64,000 bases of DNA from Cristatella mucedo (Eukaryota; Bryozoa; Phylactolaemata; Cristatellidae): assembly GCA_009760855.2 (NCBI GenBank), contig WPIO01000043.1, positions 2,514,501 to 2,578,500 of the forward strand, given 5' to 3'. Below are positions 57,834 through 64,000 of this stretch, piece after piece; the stretch's first letter is position 1; every line of letters starts with the position of its first letter. Below the pieces are notes generated by a model, which saw nothing but the letters and a program-made list of their open reading frames with translations, had not been told where the DNA came from and did no database searches. Position numbers and translations under genes: made by a program.

Positions 57834-58740
57834 TGGCGCGCCCGTACGTCCACGTCGAATGGATCGCGCGAGTGGCCTCGAGGTCGATCGGCCGTCTCAT
57901 CAAGCGTGATGACGTCGGCGGCCATCTTGAGCCAGAATGCATCCGTCCATTGCTGACGGCTTCTCACGCAGACAATGCGGGCCGGCGGCCGATTAGCTGG
58001 ATAGCCGTTTCCCATCGAAACCTGTTGCCCGAAGTAATCTTGAGCGCTCATGCCTCGAACCCTTCAGAGCGAGCATATTTTTGCAATCGTTCATATGCTT
58101 CATAAATGAACTGTAGTGTAAACCTGTTTGTTTGTTGTTTAAAGCAGTGTACGGACGTACCACCCGTACCTCGTTCGGTGTTCATGCAAAACTGCAAAGG
58201 CGGATGAAGTACTAGGCTCGAGTGTATGCTCTATAGAGCAGCTGTCAGGTCACAGCTTGGCCTGCCGCTAGTCGATAAATCGTGACTGGACCCGGCAGCC
58301 AGAAGCTGGAAAAAACAAACCGAAGCCCAGATGGATAAGCTGCCATTATTTAGGTCTCGGCAAAACAGCCGTGACAGCTATCATCCCAGCTTGCATGGAG
58401 TAATTAAGGTTCACCTGCTTCGGGACTAAAAACCGCGACCTTGGCCGTGCCGTGCCGGCTCCGGGCACCTAGGACAAGACCCAGAGACCAAGCAGCCTAC
58501 TGAGAGCTGTCTTGTCAGGCCCGGGCTTGTCTAGGCACCGACATTCAGTCGCAGCAACTTGACGCAGGCAAGCCAGCCTGAGGCTTACCTAGCCGTAGGG
58601 GCCGGCAGCAGAGAGAGGCTCGCCAATCGGGCTCCCAGCAGAGGAGGGGAATGCTGTATCGAAAGGAGACTCGTTCGCTCGCCTTAAGGGGTGCCAACAC
58701 GGCGAATGCTTTGGACTGACGCCGTCTTTCATTTTAGCTC
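57834..58740 (+). other. 3' flank of ankyrin copy 2
   Basis: Homologous to 41,691-42,560 and to 62,900-64,000 of the other copies. Segment 58,320-58,410 (TAAGCTGCCATTATTTAGGT, CTCGGCAAAACAGCCGTGAC) matches 63,925-64,000. About 240 bases near 58,310-58,555 are missing from copy 1. No canonical AATAAA close to the stop. Confidence 0.65.
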
Positions 58741-59040
58741 TGCTTTAGGCTATTACCGAATCGGAGCACAACGCTGCATTTCACCTATCACCCAGCACTG
58801 AGACGGCCAAATAATGAAAGCGGTGTGGGCTAGAAAGAGAGAGGGGGAGAGAGAGAGAGTGTGTGTGGGGGGGGCAAGAGTCGCAGGGTCGAGATAGACA
58901 TCAATCGTTAGTCTTGCATGCAGGCAAGCAAGCCGCATAAGTCTTAAATAAAATGTCACCCTGAGTGTTACAACCGTTTTCTACTTAAGCTCAAGGATGT
59001 AGCAAGCTTACTAGCAACCATAAAAGTCACCGATAGACTC
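58741..59040. other. Unassigned; short GA/GT patch
   Basis: GAGAGAGAGAGTGTGTGTGGG around 58,847-58,876; otherwise nothing recognised. Confidence 0.4.
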
Positions 59041-59886
59041 TAGGTGTCATATTCCAAAGCAACCTCTCCTTAGACGACCGTATCAGCTCCACAGTCAAAT
59101 CCGCCTATTTTCAGCTTCATAACATTGCTAAAATTCGGGCTTGGTTAGATAAGGATACCACGTCTAAGTTGGTCCATGCATTCGTGACATCCCGTCTCGA
59201 CTTCTGCAACTCACTGCTTACTGGCCTACCAGCATGTACAATCAGGCGATTACAGCCGGTGCAAAACTCTGCAGCTAGGCTTGTCTGTCGTGAGCGTCGC
59301 AGTTGCCACATTTCTCCACTTCTCGCCGACCTGCACTGGCTCCCAGTCAAGCAACGGATTCACTTCAAGGTTTTGTCGCTCACATTTAGGTCCCTTCATT
59401 CTGTGGCTCCAGCCTATCTCTCAGATATACTCCCCATCAGGCCAAGCATCGTACCACCCGCTTTTTGGAATCCAACAGTCTACAAATACCTCGTACAAAC
59501 CTCAAATTTTTTGGAGACCGTGCATTTAGTTTGTATGCTCCTAAAGCCTGGAACTCCCTCCCGACCTGCGTCAGAATATCCGCTGACCTGACCACATTTA
59601 CAAAATAACTTAAAAACACACCTATTTAGGACAGCATTTAGTGGGTCCCTGTGATTCGTCCTTCATGTGCTTATGCGTGCTGACACTGTGCATGCTGCCA
59701 CTAACCACATTTGCATGCTGACCCTGTGCATGTCACCCCTAACCATGTTATTCATTTGCTTGTTTATCAAGCATGATATTACTCACCATTCAATTGCCTT
59801 TCCCTTTTCAGCAAATGCAAAGCGCCAAGAGAGAGATTGAGTTCTCTGAGGGCGTTTTATCAAGTGCATTACTATTATTATTATTA
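59041..59886 (+). mobile_element. LINE-A 3' half, well preserved
   Basis: From LGVIFQSNLSLDDRISSTVK through HAFVTSRLDFCNSLLTGLP, the HWLPVKQRIHFKVL block and LSDIL, one frameshift near 59,440, an altered terminal stretch (ACAAAATAACTT), 3' UTR, tail hairpin (59,820-59,858) and (ATT)n. Close relative of 50,724-52,182. Confidence 0.88.
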
Positions 59887-60029
59887 CTGTTGCACTGCAA
59901 AACTCCAGCTTATGCTCTGTGCCTTAGAATATGTCCAGATACGTCCGAAAGGAATCAAGCATGAGGTTAGTATCAAGTGCTAAATGCAGTGTCAACCTGG
60001 GATCGATCGACTACTTTTGCACAGCTTAC

Positions 60030-60330
60030 GTCTATCTTATGCTCCGTATCTCGACTATATCGGGTTTGCTATCGAATTGGCACTGCAACTTCCCAGCCTG
60101 CTCGCTAAGATCTAAACGGAGGCTGCTTGATTTCTGCACGCTCCGTCGCAACGAGGATCCGGCGTCTAGTTGTGAGGCAGCTCGGTTTTCTCTTCTTTAC
60201 AATCGACTTGACTTAGTGCGTCAGTTGTCTTGACGCCTGATTACTGGTTCTGTCCAGATGCTGTTACGCTTGCGACTGACCGCCAAAGGAAGGAGTCTGG
60301 AAAAGTTCGATGAGCAATTAATTCGATGAG
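60030..60330 (+). repeat. Dispersed repeat E, copy 2
   Basis: Counterpart of 44,815-45,130. At its right end TTCGATGAGCAATTAATTCG and TTCGATGAGCAATC form a small tandem. It leads into the 3' end of a reverse-oriented LINE-B. Confidence 0.55.
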
Positions 60331-60384
60331 CAATCAAAGAGCGGTAATCTCCGACTAATAACCCTTGACGATTAATTTGCTTCA

Positions 60385-61005
60385 TTAATCCTGGAATATT
60401 CATCGAAGTCTCTTTCTGTAACTCCCAATAGCTACATTGACTGGAGATTTTTCTATCGTGCACTCAAAGCCTGAGATGCTTTCGGCGCCCATACAGTCGT
60501 CAACAGACCTCATCTCAAGCAAAAAAGAGAAAGTGGCTAGGTGAGGAGAGTAGTCGAGGAAGTGAGAAGCATCGAACCAGCAAAGCACAACAGCTGGAAG
60601 CACCTACCACGGTCGTCAGCGGGTAAGAACATTTAAATAATAATAGCTGATTTAGAAGCCCCATTTTTGGCGGCAGGAGAGCCTTAACGGATATCACCAC
60701 CGCTTGCAGTTGGCAATAAAGGATCATCCACTGCCAGATTCGAACCCACGACCCCGGTCGTGAAGAGAGAGCACCTTACCTCCTGGGCAGCCACAGTGAA
60801 GAAATCGCTGCCTGACAATTATGGATGCGAGTTCTATAGTTTAGGAATTGCCGAGCAAAAAACCTATCGCCAAGAGTTTTAAAACACAGAAATGGAGAAT
60901 GGAGACAGTGAATGAGCGAATTCACTGTCTATCAAGGAATTTCTAATGGTAAGATGTGCTGAATCCGGTGCAGCAGTTCACCTAGGTGTACAGGAGCACA
61001 GTATT
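60385..61005 (-). mobile_element. LINE-B 3' part split by SINE-2
   Basis: Reverse-oriented LINE-B 3' UTR (TCTTTCTGTAACTCCCAATA, CAACAGACCTCATCTCAAGC) to about 60,632, then a SINE-2 with a short leader, then LINE-B again from about 60,796 (ATCGCTGCCTGACAATTATG, GCCAAGAGTTTTAAAACACA) to 61,005. Coding capacity lost. Confidence 0.75.
60640..60795 (-). mobile_element. SINE-2 inside LINE-B
   Basis: Reverse-oriented: GAGAGCCTTAACGGATATCA, CTTGCAGTTGGCAATAAAGG, B box as the reverse complement of TGCCAGATTCGAACCCACGA (60,732-60,751), A-box side CACCTTACCTCCTGGGCAGC. Short AAGAA-type matches flank the insertion; no clear long target-site duplication. Confidence 0.78.
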
Positions 61006-61006
61006 T

Positions 61007-61053
61007 TCTGTCTCTCTCTGTCTCTCTTTCTCTCTCCCTCTCTCTCTCTCTCA

Positions 61054-61091
<38 letters not shown>

Positions 61092-61102
61092 CTCTCTCTA
61101 CA

Positions 61103-61199
<97 letters not shown>

Positions 61200-61204
61200 T
61201 GTGT
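61007..61204. repeat. (TC)n-(TA)n-(GT)n compound microsatellite
   Basis: TC-rich 61,007-61,100, TA 61,102-61,120, pure GT 61,121-61,194, then GCGCGTGTGT. Confidence 0.97.
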
Positions 61205-61329
61205 ATTGCTCTCTGTCTCTCTGCCCGCTATTTCCTTCAAAACTTCCGTTAAAAATATATCTGCTCAAATAATAAGTTCACTTCCGCCTTTTGAGTTTAT
61301 TTCCACCTTTTCTCATTACCATGGGCGGG

Positions 61330-61788
61330 CCCACCTGCCGCATCAGCTGAATGATTTGCGTAGCCTTAACGAGGTCGATTGCCGGTGGAAAAAGCCGTTC
61401 GACCGAGCCACAGTTGCTGGCTACATGAACGCTGCACGAATGCGTGGCGTCTAACTTCCGTCGTGCAGCGCTTCGCCGGCATCGTCCCTCCACCGGACGC
61501 CCGCATTAATCCTCCCGCCTAGCGGTCGCCTGCCTTTATTAAAACCTTGCTTCCAGCATAGGCATTCTTCGTTTTTGCCGTCAACGATTCGCCTCAGGTA
61601 CCTAAGTATGCTGCACGTGCAGAAGATGCGCTGGCCACCAGCTGAAGGTGATGTCTGGAGCTCCGTAAATTACGTCAGAACCATACGTCCGATCGGCGAT
61701 TTCGCCGCTTTCACGCAGACGTTGACTAACCGCTCCGCCCGCTCGTCAAAGCTATTTAGCCCAGCCGGCTCTGCCGTTGTCCTAAAAA
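61330..61788 (+). other. 5' flank of ankyrin copy 3
   Basis: Homologous to 39,090-39,660 (CTTCGCCGGCATCGTCC at 61,469; GGCGATTTCGCCGCTTTCAC at 61,693; TCAAAGCTATTTAGCCC at 61,745). The TATA position reads CTATTTAGCC. Confidence 0.65.
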
Positions 61789-62811
61789 ATGCGGGCTCCG
61801 AATGTAGTCAGTACGAGCGGTCGCGCACTGACGATATTGAGATGCATCAAAAGTGGCGACGACGCGTCGGCGCACGCACTGCTGAAGCAGCTGCCGCCGA
61901 GTGAGAGGCGGTTCCTGAGCGCCGAGGACGCGGACGGCGACGGCAGCGCTCTGTTCTGGGCGAGCTGCAAGGGCTACGCCCGCGTGGTGGCGCTGCTGAT
62001 CTCCTGCGGCGTGCCGGTGGACGTGCGGACTTGCTGGGGCGCCACGCCGCTGCACGGCGCAGCAGACAGCAACCGACCCGACGTGGTCGAGTGAGTGAGC
62101 CATCCCGGCCAAAGAGCGCTTGCTCGAGCTCAGCCGCGCCGCTCTGCAGCTTCCGCTGCTCGAGAGCGGCGCGGCGGGCGCCCTCGCTGTGACGCGTCTC
62201 TCTCTCTCTCTCGCTCGCTCCTCTCCGCAGCGTACGCTTCGGCCACCCACGGTTTGCAGAGCTCTCTCGCGCGGCGCGAGGTCGCGAAGCCGAGAGAGCA
62301 GCCGTGCGTTTCGCCCGCCCCGCCCCGCTTCCTTCCCGGTCTGGTAATGAGCTGCTGGTACAGACCGGCGGTTCGGTGACGTGCTCGACACCGGGTGGCT
62401 GACGCCACCGGTCTCGCGCCTTGGAAGGGGGCGCCTTTCTCTGCGGCCTCTCCGGGCTCTTGCTCGGCGATAGCGGTCGCGAACGCTGCGGCCGCACCTT
62501 CTCCAACCTACGGCAAGTGTCTACTAAAAGAGATTCCGTTCTCTTGGGGCGAAAAGTGAGTTTAGCGTTGCATTTATTTCCACGTGAAATCGCTTTTCTC
62601 GGTTGCAGGCGGCCGCGAGCAGGAGGCCGCGCGCGATACCTACCGATTGCTCGACCCGGAGCTGAGCGGCCGCACTTCCGGTGTGCGGCAGCAGCAGACT
62701 CAGCCCGTACGTCGATCGTCTAGGAGTCAATCCACCAGCGTTAGCGACTTCGAACTGGGCGTCAACAGATCCTCGGTCGCCGTCGCTTGCGAGGTGCCGT
62801 CTAAGCGATAG
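61789..62811 (+). pseudogene. Ankyrin-repeat gene copy 3, exon 2 lost
   Basis: Exon 1 (61,789-62,090, 302 bases) is intact and nearly identical to copy 2, with the same GTGAGT donor at 62,091. Intron 1 then runs only to about 62,262 (ACGGTTTGCAG) and jumps to sequence matching intron 2 of copy 2, so exon 2 and its neighbours (about 300 bases) are deleted. Exon 3 starts at 62,609 and stops early at 62,809-62,811 (TAG where copy 2 reads on as RLGLYPIADG). Splicing exon 1 directly to exon 3 would shift the frame (phase 2 into phase 1) and give a short tail ending near 62,723. A truncated ankyrin product of about 135 residues is possible, but a pseudogene is more likely. Confidence 0.78.
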
Positions 62812-63371
62812 GTGCTCCATCCGATAGCCGACGGCAGAGTGGGCGTTTCGTCTCTGCCTGCAGACGCTAGCAGCGGTGGCGAGGGCTAGGGCAACGGCCT
62901 GAAGAGTTGCTGATGCGCGCCCGAACATTCCGGTCGATCAGGCCGCGCGAGAGGACTCAAAGTCGATTGGCTGGCGGCCACCTTAAGCCAGAATGGATCC
63001 ATCTACGACCTACTGCACCACAAACAAACGATGCGGGTGGCCAACGCAGATAGTAGCGTAGACAGCCGCGTCCCATAGCTTCTGTCCTCTTAAATTGTTA
63101 GGACTCGCGCCTTCGCTCCTTCGGGGCGATCATACTTTTTTGCAATCGTTCCTGTGCTTTATTAGCGAACTTACTTGTATGCATGCTTTTGTGTTAGATA
63201 TAGCATCGTATGCGTAGTGACATCTATGTATCGTATGTACTCCCTTTCAGCGACCCTGCAAAGCTACAAAGGCGGTGGAAGTATTCAGCTCGATGAACTT
63301 TCTGAATTGCAGTCAGTAAACCTTTTGCCCTCCTTCTGTAAGTCAAAAAATTGTGCAAGGAGGCGGCAGTG
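62812..63371 (+). other. 3' flank of ankyrin copy 3
   Basis: Homologous to the region after exon 3 in copies 1 and 2 (CCGATAGCCGACGGCAGAGT, CCACCTTAAGCCAGAATGGA, TTTTTTGCAATCGTTCCTGT, CTACAAAGGCGGTGGAAGTA). It is interrupted by a LINE-A tail at 63,393 and resumes at 63,906. Confidence 0.7.
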
Positions 63372-63392
63372 CCTAAAAAGCGAAACAGTATA

Positions 63393-63888
63393 ATAATAAT
63401 AATAGTGTACTTGATAAAGCGCCCTCAGAGAACTTAATCTCTTTCTAGGCGCTTTACATTTGCTGCAAAGGGAAATGCAATTGAATGGTAAGTAAAATCA
63501 TGCTTTAAAAACAAACAGAATGAATAGCATGGTTAGGGGTGACATGCACAGGGTCAGCATGCAACTGTGGTTAGTGGCAGCATTCACAGTGTCAGCACGC
63601 ATGAGCACGTGTAGGACAAATCACAGGGACCCACTAAATGCTGTCATAAATAGGTGTGTTTTTAAGTTCATTTTACATGTGGTCAGGTCAGCGGATGTTC
63701 TGACGCAGGTCGGGAGGGAGTTCCAGGCTTTGGGAGCATACGAACTAAATGCACGGTCTCCAAAGGATTTAAGGTTTGTACGAGTTATTTCTAGACTGTT
63801 GGATTCCGAAAAGCGGGCGGTACGATGCTTGGCCTGATGGGGGAGTATGTCGGAGAGATATGCTGGAGCCATAGAATGAAGGGACCTA
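63393..63888 (-). mobile_element. LINE-A 3' end with target-site duplication
   Basis: Reverse-oriented young LINE-A: (TAA)n at 63,391-63,403, tail hairpin, 3' UTR, and C-terminal frame open on the minus strand from 63,917 to 63,621 (ends FMTAFSGSL). A 21-base flanking repeat (63,372-63,392 and 63,885-63,905, one difference) fits a target-site duplication. Part of it overlaps LINE sequence by microhomology. Inserted in the 3' flank of ankyrin copy 3. Confidence 0.9.
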
Positions 63889-63905
63889 AAAAGCGAGACA
63901 GTATA

Positions 63906-64000
63906 AGCTAAAGACATAGCTGAATCGGCTGCCTTATTTAAGTCTCGGCAAAAGAGCCGTGGCTGCTGTCACCCCAGCTTGTATCAAGTAATAAAAGTTT
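63906..64000 (+). other. Resumed 3' flank of ankyrin copy 3
   Basis: AATCGGCTGCCTTATTTAAG, TCTCGGCAAAAGAGCCGTGG and CACCCCAGCTTGTATCAAGT match 58,325-58,412 behind copy 2. The duplicated block runs off the window edge. Confidence 0.75.

Overview
The window looks like animal (metazoan) nuclear DNA, probably from an invertebrate with a repeat-rich genome. Genes have short introns with GT/AG borders and AATAAA-type signals. The host gene with the best family match encodes a THAP zinc finger, a domain known from animals. Most of the rest is decayed non-LTR retrotransposons, tRNA-derived SINEs and microsatellites. I cannot name the species. There are no operons, phage genes, CRISPR arrays or rRNA genes. 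Coordinates and splice joins were worked out by eye, so repeat borders are good to about 10-30 bases.

Two host gene families stand out. (1) A complete three-exon THAP gene on the minus strand (16,806-17,772) was assembled by hand. It has a C2CH zinc site, the invariant P/W/F/P residues, an AVPTIF box, and a DHAY motif of the HCF-1-binding type. (2) An ankyrin-repeat gene is present three times in direct orientation (about 39.1-42.6, 55.6-58.7 and 61.3-64.0 kb). The middle copy (55,750-57,833) has an open three-exon frame of 279 residues and a TATAAA box. The first copy is broken by a 40-bp frameshifting deletion and a LINE tail in its last exon. The third has lost exon 2 and has an early stop in exon 3. 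The core of the three copies is far more alike than the flanks, which suggests gene conversion.

Repeats by region. 0-14 kb: two LINE families. LINE-A is CR1/L2-like with an (ATT)n end, and LINE-B is CR1/L2-like with an (ACATT)n end; they are nested in each other. A perfect 14-bp minisatellite lies here, as does a 718-bp (TC)n-rich array that grew inside a LINE-A tail. 14-18 kb: SINEs, an RT relic and the THAP gene. 18-21 kb and 52.6-53.6 kb: a long terminal-repeat-like family with an AATAAA signal, a PBS-like TGGTGCC and internal 163-bp tandem units. 20.8-33 kb: LINE-B and LINE-A copies, SINEs and GA/TC arrays. 33-39 kb and 42.6-50 kb: mostly unassigned DNA with SINEs and short tails. 50-55 kb: LINE-A inserted in LINE-B. 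55-64 kb: ankyrin copies 2 and 3 separated by LINEs and microsatellites.

The elements are linked by a short 3' hairpin. The same tail (a GCGCC...GGCGC stem around an AGAGA/TCTCT inner stem) ends LINE-A and ends a tRNA-headed SINE, suggesting LINE-driven SINE mobility. A look-alike also lies just before exon 3 in all three ankyrin copies.
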